This document shows, piece by piece, positions 15,291-23,722 of a stretch of DNA of 38,134 bases. Source of the stretch: Spirochaetaceae bacterium. GTDB lineage: Bacteria > Spirochaetota > Spirochaetia > DSM-27196 > SLAA01. Location: positions 1-38,134 of the forward strand of contig REEM01000114.1 in NCBI GenBank assembly GCA_007695055.1, read 5' to 3'. Both the position numbers and the translations under genes were made by a program. The notes under the pieces are model-generated. The model was not told the DNA's origin. It made no database searches and saw only the letters and a list, made by a program, of their open reading frames with translations. How positions within the stretch are numbered: the first letter of the stretch is position 1; the number at the start of each line of letters is the position of its first letter.

Positions 15291-16901
15291 ATGAAGAGTA
15301 CAACACCACGCCACCATCATTGGACTCAGACCCTGAGGCGCGTAGCCCTTGCGTTCCTTGTGGTCGCAACTCTACCGTGGGCGCTGCAGGCTCGCGACTC
15401 CGCGGACCCCAACAACGCCGACCCCAACAACGGCAGCGACGCCGCCGGCGCGCGCGGCATCGATGCCGTCGGCTTGCGCGCCGCCTATTTTGCCTTGGCT
15501 GCTGAACAGCGTGCTGAGCCAAGTCCCGACCCCGAGCACGTTGCTGAACTGCTTGAAGACCTACAGCGGAAAATTCCCGGCAGCGCTGAAAGCCGCAGCG
15601 GCGCTCGCTTTGACAGTATGACCGCTTTGCGAGAGGCTGCGCGAGTGGCTCTTCCACATATCAACGCGGCAAGCGGCGCGGACCCTACACGTCTTTCTGA
15701 CGAGGCGATCCGGGCGCTGCGTGTTCTTCTGGATCCGGCGGCGGCAACGCGCGTTCTTGCCCCCACGGGCACGGCTGCTGCATCCGACATCGACCCATTA
15801 CTGGAGTTGAGCTTTGAAAGGTTGGCGGTGTTGTATGAGCAACAGTCACAGCTACAGCGCTTGGAGTTTGCGCGCCACATTGATGTATCGCTTGACCGCT
15901 TCCGGGCGCTTGCGGCAGTGACGAGAACCTATGCTGTGCGCAGTTTAGCTCACAGGGCCGTCGTAAATGGTGCCGAACAGGACCTTTACCTGAGCATAAC
16001 AGACCGCTTGGAGCAGCTGTCACCGCTGGAAACCGCGGTAGTAGTGTTGGGTTCACCGGAACTGCGTAGGGCGGTAGCGGCCGCCGAAGCTACATCACCA
16101 CTGGTACAGGCTTTTTCTACTGGGTTAGCGGAGCTCTACGAACGTGTTGACCAAGCGGTTGCTGAGTCCGATCTCAGCGAAGCCGGATTCACCGGGCCCC
16201 GAGTCGAGGCATTGCGGCCAACTCTGGGGGTGGGAAGCCTGTCCGAGTCTGCAATTCCATACAGGAGAAACCTCGCGCTGAGCGGGGTCGCTTCCGGTGA
16301 CGCTGCAGGGCGTGAAGCTGCACGGCGGCAGATCCTGCCGCATGAGATTGCCGCCGAGCTCTACTATAGTATTTTTTATGAGCTGAGCTATGAACTGAGT
16401 CATGAGCTAGCTGAGGAACTTAGGCTCCCTGACAACAGGCACAGGCGTGAACTCTGGGGCCGTCTGCACGGTCAGTACCTCGTGACAGTTCCTGGCAGCG
16501 AGGCAGGTTCATTAAGCCTTGAGGAGCGCTTTATTGCAGAGCTTGAGCCCGAGTTCCAACTGCTGGCTGTCCTTGAGGGAAGCGCTGCTGCCGAAGGGCT
16601 TGCTCTTGAGCTCAATGACAGCATTCTGCGTAGCGCGAGTCGTCATATTGAGCGGCCATTGTCCCGCTGGAACATGCAGCCCGAGTTATATCTTGGTGCG
16701 GCCTTTAGGCACCTGAGTCCTGACAGCCTGCCGGAACAGAACTATAGCGCTGTTCGCCGTATTCTACGGGAGCTTGAGCAGGATACCTTAGGCGAGCGGC
16801 GCTATTTGCGAGCCGCGGCAGAGCAGAAACGGAGCGACCGGCGAGCGGTCGACGGCACAGACGAGACAGCGGTCGACGGCACAACGGGAGAGAGACCATG
16901 A
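15291..16901 (+). CDS. Large exported helical protein of unknown function
   Basis: I do not recognise this 536-residue protein. A basic N-terminus and a hydrophobic core at about residues 17-34 (RRVALAFLVVATLPWALQA) make a signal peptide. The mature part begins with a short low-complexity Asp/Pro/Asn stretch (about 36-50), then is predicted to be mostly helical, rich in Ala, Leu, Glu and Arg, with no cysteine-based lipobox. The C-terminus has a duplicated AVDGT motif (residues about 516-531). The Shine-Dalgarno before ATG 15291 is weak. The stop overlaps the following lipoprotein gene in ATGA, so the two proteins are probably made together and may interact in the envelope. Confidence 0.75.
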   Translation: MKSTTPRHHHWTQTLRRVALAFLVVATLPWALQARDSADPNNADPNNGSDAAGARGIDAVGLRAAYFALAAEQRAEPSPDPEHVAELLEDLQRKIPGSAESRSGARFDSMTALREAARVALPHINAASGADPTRLSDEAIRALRVLLDPAAATRVLAPTGTAAASDIDPLLELSFERLAVLYEQQSQLQRLEFARHIDVSLDRFRALAAVTRTYAVRSLAHRAVVNGAEQDLYLSITDRLEQLSPLETAVVVLGSPELRRAVAAAEATSPLVQAFSTGLAELYERVDQAVAESDLSEAGFTGPRVEALRPTLGVGSLSESAIPYRRNLALSGVASGDAAGREAARRQILPHEIAAELYYSIFYELSYELSHELAEELRLPDNRHRRELWGRLHGQYLVTVPGSEAGSLSLEERFIAELEPEFQLLAVLEGSAAAEGLALELNDSILRSASRHIERPLSRWNMQPELYLGAAFRHLSPDSLPEQNYSAVRRILRELEQDTLGERRYLRAAAEQKRSDRRAVDGTDETAVDGTTGERP

Positions 16902-18460
16902 ACAGCTATGCAGTTACCCACCTTCTATCTCGCATTCGGTGGATATCCTCAATTGGTGTGCTAACGGTTGTGCTTTTTGTCGTGACGCTCATGGGCTGCG
17001 GTGCTGCGTCACCAGCAAACGAGGGTGCGGCGGTTGACGAGAGTCAGCTTGAGCAGGCCGCCGAACAGCCAGAGCCACAGACGCTCGCGGTTTATGCGTA
17101 TGGAGATTCCGGGGCTTCCGGCCAGTTTTACGGACTCAAGGCGGCGCGCTTAGGTCTGAGTGAGGGGCAGCTCTTATGGAATGAGACATCAAGTCCTGAG
17201 TTCATAGTCGTGAAGGATGGCGTTCTCTACCTTGTGAGCTCAGAGCCAGCGCTGTCGGCGGTGGCCATTGAGTCAGGCGAGCTGCTTTGGACACGCCCCT
17301 TTGACAGTCCGCTCCTCGCGCCACCGGTGCTCGGTGAGAAAGAACTATGGGTGACCACCATGGATGGGCTGGTATTTCGGATAGCGACCGAGGACGGAGC
17401 TGTCATGGAGCAGACCCGGCTTGGATCTGCTGCCTACCGCTCACCATTACTCATTGGCCAGGAACTGCTTGTCGCTACTGAGTCTGGACTGGTTGAACAG
17501 CTTCCTCTGACAAATGGTGGCCTGCGGGGGCGTGTGCGCTCCGCGGCTGCGCCAAAGAGTTTCCTTGCAGATGACAGTCTGGTTGTGACCGTGTCGAGCG
17601 AGGGAGAGCTGCAGGCCTTTCTCCGCGACGGCCTTAGCCCCTTGGATATGGTGGTGAGGTATGGGCCGGATCTGCCGAACAGCGCCGTCCTGCGAGACGG
17701 ACTTCTGTATGTGGGTGGGACTGGCTTTGCGGTGTATGACCTCCACGCCGGTGAGGTGGGTCGTGAGGCTGAGGAGCTTGGTCGGGTAGAGGAGCTTGGC
17801 GCGGTGCACCAGATCCTTCTCAGTGATTTTGGGCCTGTGGTGCTGGATCTCTACGGATATCTGCACCTGCTTGACGCCGAGACCTTGAGCCCACGTTTCT
17901 CTCACGAGCTGTCCGGTGAACCTACGGCTGCGGCCGTAGTGGAGTCTGTGGTGTATGTAGGAACCGATACCGGAAGACTCTACGCGGTAGAACTGCCGAG
18001 TGGCACGGTACTATGGGAGGCTGCTGGCGGAAACAGTGCGGTGAGAGCTCTTTTTCCGCGCAATGAAGGGCTAGTTGTGGCATATGCTGCGGAAGGCGTG
18101 CTGCGTTATGCAGCCGCCGAACTCGAAATTGGGGCGGAGTTCGTTGAGCCAGCTTTTCTGCCGGAACGAGTAGAGCTTGGCAGCTATACTGCCATCATCA
18201 ACGAGGATGGGATTCAGACCGAGTTTGCTCCTGACCGTACCGGTAGTTACGAGATTCAAGCGGCGGGCCGGGACGGTGAAGAGCTCATTATCATACTGCT
18301 AGACGAGCAGGGGCGGGAGATGGCTCGCAACGTTGGCTACCGTGTAGACCCACGAGTGACGGCGGAGCTGAATGCGGGTAGCGTCTATGGCATACGCTTA
18401 GAGCCGGTCATGCGTGGCCTTGGCACAGTTGAGGTGCAACTGCACATAACCCGACGCTGA
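16898..18460 (+). CDS. PQQ-like beta-propeller lipoprotein, BamB-like
   Basis: A 520-residue envelope lipoprotein. The signal peptide ends in a lipobox (TLMGCG) with the lipidated cysteine at residue 34. The mature protein has repeated blades of the PQQ/BamB type, where a strand is followed by G-x-L-L-W: GQLLWNE, GELLWTR, GTVLWEA, each with a D/E-G-V-L-Y-type strand nearby (KDGVLYLVS, RDGLLYVGG). The last 100 residues (after about 415) look like a separate beta domain. In outer-membrane assembly such propellers act as scaffolds, but without other Bam genes here the role is open. It is coupled by ATGA overlap to the preceding exported protein. Confidence 0.78.
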   Translation: MNSYAVTHLLSRIRWISSIGVLTVVLFVVTLMGCGAASPANEGAAVDESQLEQAAEQPEPQTLAVYAYGDSGASGQFYGLKAARLGLSEGQLLWNETSSPEFIVVKDGVLYLVSSEPALSAVAIESGELLWTRPFDSPLLAPPVLGEKELWVTTMDGLVFRIATEDGAVMEQTRLGSAAYRSPLLIGQELLVATESGLVEQLPLTNGGLRGRVRSAAAPKSFLADDSLVVTVSSEGELQAFLRDGLSPLDMVVRYGPDLPNSAVLRDGLLYVGGTGFAVYDLHAGEVGREAEELGRVEELGAVHQILLSDFGPVVLDLYGYLHLLDAETLSPRFSHELSGEPTAAAVVESVVYVGTDTGRLYAVELPSGTVLWEAAGGNSAVRALFPRNEGLVVAYAAEGVLRYAAAELEIGAEFVEPAFLPERVELGSYTAIINEDGIQTEFAPDRTGSYEIQAAGRDGEELIIILLDEQGREMARNVGYRVDPRVTAELNAGSVYGIRLEPVMRGLGTVEVQLHITRR

Positions 18461-18560
18461 TGGCTCTGGTTTTTTGGCTGATGGCTCTGCTTTCCCGGCT
18501 GATGGCTCTGCCTCCCTGGCTGACGCCTCTGCCTCCCCGGCTGATGGCTCTGGTTTCCCT
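18456..18560. repeat. 21-bp tandem repeat, five imperfect copies
   Basis: Five units beginning gctgatggctctg (the fourth gctgacgcctctg) run at 18456, 18477, 18498, 18519 and 18540, each 21 bp long. The first unit contains the stop codon of the propeller lipoprotein, and the array ends 8 bp before the stop of the convergent coiled-coil gene. It fills the convergent gap; no clear terminator is present. Confidence 0.9.
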
Positions 18561-18567
18561 CAAAACA

Positions 18568-19695
18568 CTACAGCTCTTCAGGATTCCCGCGTTGTTCTTC
18601 CTGTTCGGTGCGTTGCTGCTCAAGCTGCGCCCGTCGCTCTAAGAGCTCAGCCTTTCTTTTCTCTGCAGCCTCAATTTCGCGTTCACGCAGTCCAATATCG
18701 TTGTTTACTTGGTCAATCTCGGACTGCAGCCGTTCAACCTCAAGTGCAGCTTCAAGACGGTGGATCTTGGCCTGTTTGTCATCCACGTCCTTTTCTAACA
18801 AAGATATATGCTCCAAATGCTGTTTCATATTTTCACGCATGTCTTCGTTCAGCTGGTTGCGGACTATGCGCGCAAACTGAGCCAGGGCATTGTACTGGGT
18901 AGTGCGTATTTCGCGAATGTGATCATCTAGCTCGGAGCTTGCTTTGCCTGGACGTCGCCCTTCACACAACTGTGACAGCTCCGACTCAAGCTCGGTACGC
19001 TCTTTGTCAAGTTGCTCGGCACGGTCTGCAATATCCGCAATTCGCCGCTCAGCAGCTGAATATGGCTCAGCAACCCGGTTCAGTTCTTCGTCGTTGACCT
19101 CGCGAATAAAGTCCGAACCAACAATGCTCTCGCCAAGCTTACGATACTGCTTTTCCATGGCTTCGCTGCGGCTGGAGACCCTGTTCTTGAGGAGTACTAC
19201 TCGTCCACGCGTGACAATACGGTCTAAGAACGGCTTGGACTCAAGAATAGCCTCTTGTTCGTCAAGTTCAGCCTGAAGTCGGTCGACCTCGTTCTGCGCA
19301 GCCGAAATCTCACTGAAACGTTCCGCATAATCAGCTTCGAGGTAGGTGTTGTCATGGAAAATTTCGAAAGCCCGTCGCCCAATACCTGGAAACACCGCAA
19401 CCGCTTCTTGTTGGAGGTGTTTTCTCTCGGAGCTACCGTCAGAGATTTCCTGACGAATGGCCTCAATCCGACTCTGTATCGTTGCAATCCGCGTCTTGCT
19501 TTCCTGAGCTACTATGAGCCGCTCACCGGCCTCTTCATACTCACGACACACTTCCTGGGCATTGTCTTCCTGGCAGAGCTCCGGATAGGCTTCGCGCAGC
19601 TTTGTTCCAAGCTCCGAGAATTCATCTTGTAGCTTTCGTTGCAGCTCCGCACTCTCGTCGCGAAGTGCTCCAATTTTCTTTCGGTAGTTCTTCAT
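18568..19695 (-). CDS. Coiled-coil protein of unknown function
   Basis: A 375-residue, very charged protein with no signal peptide or membrane segment, so cytoplasmic. Long heptad-like helices cover most of it: about 5-105, 135-165, 215-245 and 285-375, separated by a short less charged segment (VAVFPGIGRRAFEIFHDNTYLEADY) around residues 110-134 and another around 165-210. The C-terminus is almost pure Glu/Gln/Arg. I cannot name a family. The frame extends to a TTG at 19725, but ATG 19695 has AAGGA seven bases upstream and a good promoter just before it. It converges on the propeller lipoprotein and diverges from msrB. Confidence 0.75.
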   Translation of the reverse strand: MKNYRKKIGALRDESAELQRKLQDEFSELGTKLREAYPELCQEDNAQEVCREYEEAGERLIVAQESKTRIATIQSRIEAIRQEISDGSSERKHLQQEAVAVFPGIGRRAFEIFHDNTYLEADYAERFSEISAAQNEVDRLQAELDEQEAILESKPFLDRIVTRGRVVLLKNRVSSRSEAMEKQYRKLGESIVGSDFIREVNDEELNRVAEPYSAAERRIADIADRAEQLDKERTELESELSQLCEGRRPGKASSELDDHIREIRTTQYNALAQFARIVRNQLNEDMRENMKQHLEHISLLEKDVDDKQAKIHRLEAALEVERLQSEIDQVNNDIGLREREIEAAEKRKAELLERRAQLEQQRTEQEEQRGNPEEL

Positions 19696-19715
19696 GTTGC
19701 CGTCCTTACCTGCAT

Positions 19716-19744
19716 AATATAACAACTCATAAGGAATTCGTCAG
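19716..19744 (-). promoter_or_regulatory. Promoter of the coiled-coil gene
   Basis: On the minus strand CTGACG (19744-19739) and TATATT (19721-19716) are 17 bp apart, ending 20 bases before the ATG at 19695. The -10 is good and the -35 matches four of six positions. Confidence 0.5.
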
Positions 19745-19815
19745 TGTGTTGCGGAAATCCTTGCCGTAAAGGTCCGGACTCAGTAGTTTTTCAGGGAATG
19801 CAAGGAGTATATCGA

Positions 19816-20217
19816 ATGTCAAAACTGCAGAAGAGTGACCGTGAGTGGGCCGAGGAGCTCGATTTCGAGACCTTTCAGATTACTCGCAAAGGCGCAACCG
19901 AACCTGCATTCAGTGGAGAGTATTACCACAACACTCGAGCTGGTGTGTATGTATGTGCTTGTTGCGGTGAGGAGCTGTTTCGCTCGGAACATAAATTTGA
20001 TTCAGGTAGCGGTTGGCCCAGCTACTATCAGCCAAGTAATAAAGGCGCTGTGGAAGAGCGAACCGACTATGGTCACGGAATGACCCGCACCGAGGTGCTC
20101 TGTGCCTGTTGTGACGCCCACCTTGGGCATGTATTTGCAGACGGTCCGCAACCTACAGGCCTGCGTTACTGCATTAACTCCCGGGCCCTTCGGTTTGAGG
20201 ATAGTTCGGGAGTTTAG
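19816..20217 (+). CDS. msrB: Peptide methionine-R-sulfoxide reductase
   Basis: Reduces methionine-R-sulfoxide in oxidised proteins. The 133-residue protein carries both zinc-binding cysteine pairs (C47/C50 and C96/C99), the substrate motif SGSGWPSY (63-70), LGHVF, and the catalytic C119 in RYCINS. The frame opens at 19744, but ATG 19816 is chosen because AAGGAG lies 8 bases before it and the extra residues are not family-like. No signal peptide, so cytoplasmic. Its stop overlaps the stop of the convergent LON-domain gene by 4 bp, leaving no room for a terminator between them. Confidence 0.96.
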   Translation: MSKLQKSDREWAEELDFETFQITRKGATEPAFSGEYYHNTRAGVYVCACCGEELFRSEHKFDSGSGWPSYYQPSNKGAVEERTDYGHGMTRTEVLCACCDAHLGHVFADGPQPTGLRYCINSRALRFEDSSGV

Positions 20218-20870
20218 TTAAGGAGCTTCTGGAGTTCTGCCAAGCTCGGCCCTTTGAGGTGTTTTTCCACCTGAGAGAGCTTGACGCGTTGGTCAATACC
20301 GTCCGAGAGTCTGGTGGCACAGCGGTTCAGCCTAAGGCGGGTGTCCCGTAGCTCAAGGAGCTCCTGTTTTTCGGCAAGTGAAAAGAGCTCACCATGGCAC
20401 ATCATGAAAGAGAGTTCCTCATCCGGCATCTTGTTGAGGTTCTTCTGTGATACCTTGCGGCCGTTGAGTCGTGCAAACTCCATGAAAAGCTCTATTGCGG
20501 TCTCCCGGAGTTCAGGAGCAGGCTCGACCTCAGGCTGCTCTGCGTCACGAAACGGGCGCACTGCTGCCTGCAGATAGTCTTTGCTCGTGTCAAAGCTGAT
20601 CACCGAGAAGCGCTGAATACCAAAGCTCAGAATATCAAAGCGTCCGTCGTCAAACCTTTGGAGCACCGTCCGCACCTCTGCTAAGCATCCGGCCCATGAT
20701 GTACCGTTTGCTCCGGCCCGAATGAGTCCAAAGGGCTTCTTTTCCTCCATGCAGCTGTGAATCATTTCACGGTATCGCGGCTCAAAGACATGCAGGGGAA
20801 GCGGCATGTAAGGAAAGAGAACCAGCGGCAGAGGGAATAACGGGATAAACTGTTCGTCGTCGCTGTTCAT
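20214..20870 (-). CDS. LON substrate-binding-domain protein
   Basis: A 218-residue protein built from the N-terminal domain of Lon protease without ATPase or protease parts. The start [29 protein letters not shown] (residues 8-36) is diagnostic, and the FGLIR and helical second half (after about 125) fit the fold. Such stand-alone proteins occur widely; a role as a substrate adaptor is plausible but not established. It starts 18 bp after xthA stops and is probably the last gene of the minus-strand operon that begins with the TPR lipoprotein. It ends tail to tail with msrB, overlapping by 4 bp. Confidence 0.88.
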   Translation of the reverse strand: MNSDDEQFIPLFPLPLVLFPYMPLPLHVFEPRYREMIHSCMEEKKPFGLIRAGANGTSWAGCLAEVRTVLQRFDDGRFDILSFGIQRFSVISFDTSKDYLQAAVRPFRDAEQPEVEPAPELRETAIELFMEFARLNGRKVSQKNLNKMPDEELSFMMCHGELFSLAEKQELLELRDTRLRLNRCATRLSDGIDQRVKLSQVEKHLKGPSLAELQKLLN

Positions 20871-20888
20871 ACAAGTACCTGTCGTCTC

Positions 20889-21650
20889 CTATGTCTTCAC
20901 ATTGAGGAGAATGGGGCAGTGATCCGAGCCGTGTACCTCGGCCTGGATCTGTACCGACTCTAGCCTACTGCTGAGTCGTTCATTAACACAGTGATAGTCA
21001 ATTCTCCATCCTACATTCCGAGTCCGTGCGCCACCGCGGTAGCTCCACCAGGTATAGCGTCCGGGTGAGGTGTCAAACTGTCGAAAGGTATCAATGTACC
21101 CCGAACTGAGAAAGCTGCTCATCCAGGCCCGTTCCTCGGGCAGGTAGCCTGCACTATTCTCGTTCTCTGCGGGTCTGGCTATATCTATAGGTTGGTGAGC
21201 AATATTGTAGTCGCCAGCAAGAATGACGTCCTTTCCGGAAGCCACCATGCTCCCAAGCTCGGTCATAATTGCATCACAGAACTTGAGTTTGTACTCAAGG
21301 CGTTTTCCACCGTCCTGGCTGTTAGGGAAGTAAGCACTTCCGACCACTAATGAGTCAAACTCTAAGAAGAGCACCCGCCCCTCACTGTCGAACTCAGGGT
21401 GGCCGAGTGTTCGAACGGCGGTAGGCTCGTGCTTACTGTACAGGGCAACGCCGCTATACCCCTTCTTCTCGGCACTCTGCCAGTAGGAGAGATACCCCGC
21501 AGGATGTAACTCTTGCTCACCCAGTTGAGTGGGCTCGGCACGAGTCTCCTGAAGACACACAATATCCGGACTTGTCTGGCTCAGCCAGTCGAAGAAGCCC
21601 TTTTTTGCACAGGCACGAATGCCGTTGACGTTCCATGAAGCTATTTGCAT
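20889..21650 (-). CDS. xthA: Exodeoxyribonuclease III
   Basis: AP endonuclease and 3'-5' exonuclease in base excision repair. The 253-residue protein has the family metal and catalytic residues: NVNGIRA (7-13), QETRA with E35, GDYN with D147 and N149, the WWSYRGGARTRNVGWRIDY region, and SDH with H244 near the C-terminus. Length is normal. It sits 53 bp after the ABC-F gene and 18 bp before the LON-domain gene on the same strand, in what looks like one transcript. Confidence 0.95.
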   Translation of the reverse strand: MQIASWNVNGIRACAKKGFFDWLSQTSPDIVCLQETRAEPTQLGEQELHPAGYLSYWQSAEKKGYSGVALYSKHEPTAVRTLGHPEFDSEGRVLFLEFDSLVVGSAYFPNSQDGGKRLEYKLKFCDAIMTELGSMVASGKDVILAGDYNIAHQPIDIARPAENENSAGYLPEERAWMSSFLSSGYIDTFRQFDTSPGRYTWWSYRGGARTRNVGWRIDYHCVNERLSSRLESVQIQAEVHGSDHCPILLNVKT

Positions 21651-21703
21651 AACCTCTGCACTATACCGATGCGGAAGCGTGTACGACTACCCCATAGAGC
21701 GAC

Positions 21704-23722
21704 TTATAAACCCAACTCTTTGCGTAGCTCTGCAGCAGCATGCTCGGCTTGTTCCCATTGCTCGGTAAGTTGGATCTGTGTTGCTTCATTATGCTGCATT
21801 GCAGTGCGGATTTTTTTGACTGCCTCACCGTCGGTATAGACCTCGGGCTCGGATAGCCGCACCTCAAGTTGCTCACGCTCGACCTCCAGTTGATCAAGTT
21901 CGGAAAGACTCGCCTCAGCGGTGCGCTCAAGCCTCCGCAGCTCTGCCTTCTGAGCCTTCTGCCGCTGATACTCTCCGGCCGAAGAGCCGAGCTCCGAGAC
22001 CACGGCAGGAGAATGTGAGGTGGGAGAGGGTTTCACCTGAGATACCCCGGAAGCGGTGCGCAACTCAGCGTCGCTCAGCTCAGCCTCGCGCCGACGTTGA
22101 TAGTAGGAGTAGGGGCCGGGATAGTTTTTGACCTCAGCTGCGCTATGAGGCTTCGGTTCGAGCGCAACCACACGACCCGCAAGGCTCTCAAGGAAGTGCC
22201 GGTCGTGCGACACAAACACCACTGTACCGCTGTAGTCCCGAAGCGCCTGCAGGAGTACATCCTTAGAAACGAGATCTAGATGGTTTGTCGGTTCGTCAAG
22301 TACGAGTAAATTGATAGGTCGAAGCAACATACGGAGCATTGCCAGACGCGTACGTTCACCTCCGCTGAGCACCCCAAAGGGCTTGAGTATATCGTCACCC
22401 TTGAAGAGAAACGCACCCAAGAGGTCACGCACGGCAGGCTGTACCGCTGTGGGCGCGGCTTCTTCAATAATGCTGAGAACGCTGGCCTCGGCCTGCAGCT
22501 CTTCCAAGAGGTCTTCAGAGAAAAACCCAATGCGTACATCTTTGCCCCAGCTGAGAGACCCAGTATAGCCCTGGTCGCGTTGGGCAAGAATACGCATGAG
22601 GGTAGACTTGCCAGCTCCGTTCGGCCCCACCAATGCAACCTTTTCACCGCGCTCGAACTCAAGGCTGAGGTTCTCAAGCACCTTCAACTCCAGGCCGTTT
22701 TCACCCGTATAGCTGCGGCTAATACTGCTGAGCTCTACAACCGGGCTGCCACTGCGAGGCGGGGCCGGGAGTTTGAGCCGAATGGGCCGGAAGCCCTCCG
22801 GGAGTTCAATAGGCGTAATGCGTTCCAGTTCCTTCACCCGACTCTGAACCAACTTGGCCTTTGAGGCGTTATAGCGAAAGCGCGTGATAAAACTCTCGAG
22901 CTTGCGAATTTGGTCCTGTTGGCGCTCATAGTCGGCCATTAATTGCTGGAGATCTTCGGCGCGTCGCTGTTCGTAGCGGGTGTAGTTTCCCTTGTAGCGC
23001 TTTAGTCCGGCACCAAAAAGCTCAACCACCTCGGTTGCCCAGGAATCCAAGAAGAAGCGGTCGTGCGAAACAAGGAGTACACCACCGCGATAGGACAGCA
23101 GGTACTCTAACAGCCAGTCTCGAGTCTCAAGGTCAAGGTAGTTTGTCGGTTCGTCTAGCAGCAGTACATCCGGTTCCCTCAGCAGAATTCCTGCCAAGGC
23201 TATGCGCATTTGTTTTCCGCCGGAGAAAGTGGAACAGTCGGACCCAAACTGCTCTTCGCGGAAGCCCAGGCCCTGCAGCACCCGGTGAATTCGTTCCTCG
23301 CGGTCATAGTAACCGGAGGACTCAATCTGCTCCTGCACCTCATGGAGGCGCGACAACTCGGTCTGCAGTTCGCGATTGTTGGCTGAAGAAAGCTGTTCCA
23401 GACGTGCAGTGACTTCGGCGTGTGCATCTGCGAGCGCGTGACCTTCTGCAAAGGCCGAGTCTGCCTCTTCATAGAGACTTTTGCCAGCGTGAGCAACTCC
23501 GGTTTGTGGGAGGTATGCAACGCGAAGCTTGCGCGCGGTCACAACCTGCCCGGAGTCGGCCTCTATGTGCCCGGCAATGAGCCGCATAAGAGTGGTTTTT
23601 CCACTTCCGTTTGGCCCTACAAGTGCTACACGGTCTCCGGCAGCAAGCGAGAACGAAGCATCTTTGAGGAGTATTCTGTCGCCGAATCCGTGACTCAGCC
23701 TGCTCAGTTGTACAAGGCTCAC
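21704..23722 (-). CDS. ABC-F family ATPase (ribosome-associated)
   Basis: Soluble protein with two ABC domains and no membrane part. Members of this family act on the ribosome as translation factors or antibiotic-resistance proteins. First Walker A GPNGSGKT (36-43), signature SGGKQ (167-171), Walker B LLLDEPTNYLD; second Walker A GPNGAGKS (366-373), signature SGGERTRL, Walker B LVLDEPTNHLD. A charged linker lies at about 245-305. The last 75 residues form a coiled coil as in Uup-type members, so a DNA- or ribosome-linked Uup-like role is possible. The GTG start overlaps the stop of the SH3-like lipoprotein gene by 4 bp, indicating coupled translation. At 672 residues it is at the long end of the family. 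Confidence 0.93.
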   Translation of the reverse strand: MSLVQLSRLSHGFGDRILLKDASFSLAAGDRVALVGPNGSGKTTLMRLIAGHIEADSGQVVTARKLRVAYLPQTGVAHAGKSLYEEADSAFAEGHALADAHAEVTARLEQLSSANNRELQTELSRLHEVQEQIESSGYYDREERIHRVLQGLGFREEQFGSDCSTFSGGKQMRIALAGILLREPDVLLLDEPTNYLDLETRDWLLEYLLSYRGGVLLVSHDRFFLDSWATEVVELFGAGLKRYKGNYTRYEQRRAEDLQQLMADYERQQDQIRKLESFITRFRYNASKAKLVQSRVKELERITPIELPEGFRPIRLKLPAPPRSGSPVVELSSISRSYTGENGLELKVLENLSLEFERGEKVALVGPNGAGKSTLMRILAQRDQGYTGSLSWGKDVRIGFFSEDLLEELQAEASVLSIIEEAAPTAVQPAVRDLLGAFLFKGDDILKPFGVLSGGERTRLAMLRMLLRPINLLVLDEPTNHLDLVSKDVLLQALRDYSGTVVFVSHDRHFLESLAGRVVALEPKPHSAAEVKNYPGPYSYYQRRREAELSDAELRTASGVSQVKPSPTSHSPAVVSELGSSAGEYQRQKAQKAELRRLERTAEASLSELDQLEVEREQLEVRLSEPEVYTDGEAVKKIRTAMQHNEATQIQLTEQWEQAEHAAAELRKELGL

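Noticed and set aside
18408-18623. Minus-strand open frame encoding a heptad repeat (RAISxxG-like)
   Set aside because: It is produced by the 21-bp repeat and overlaps the ends of two real genes; no ribosome site.
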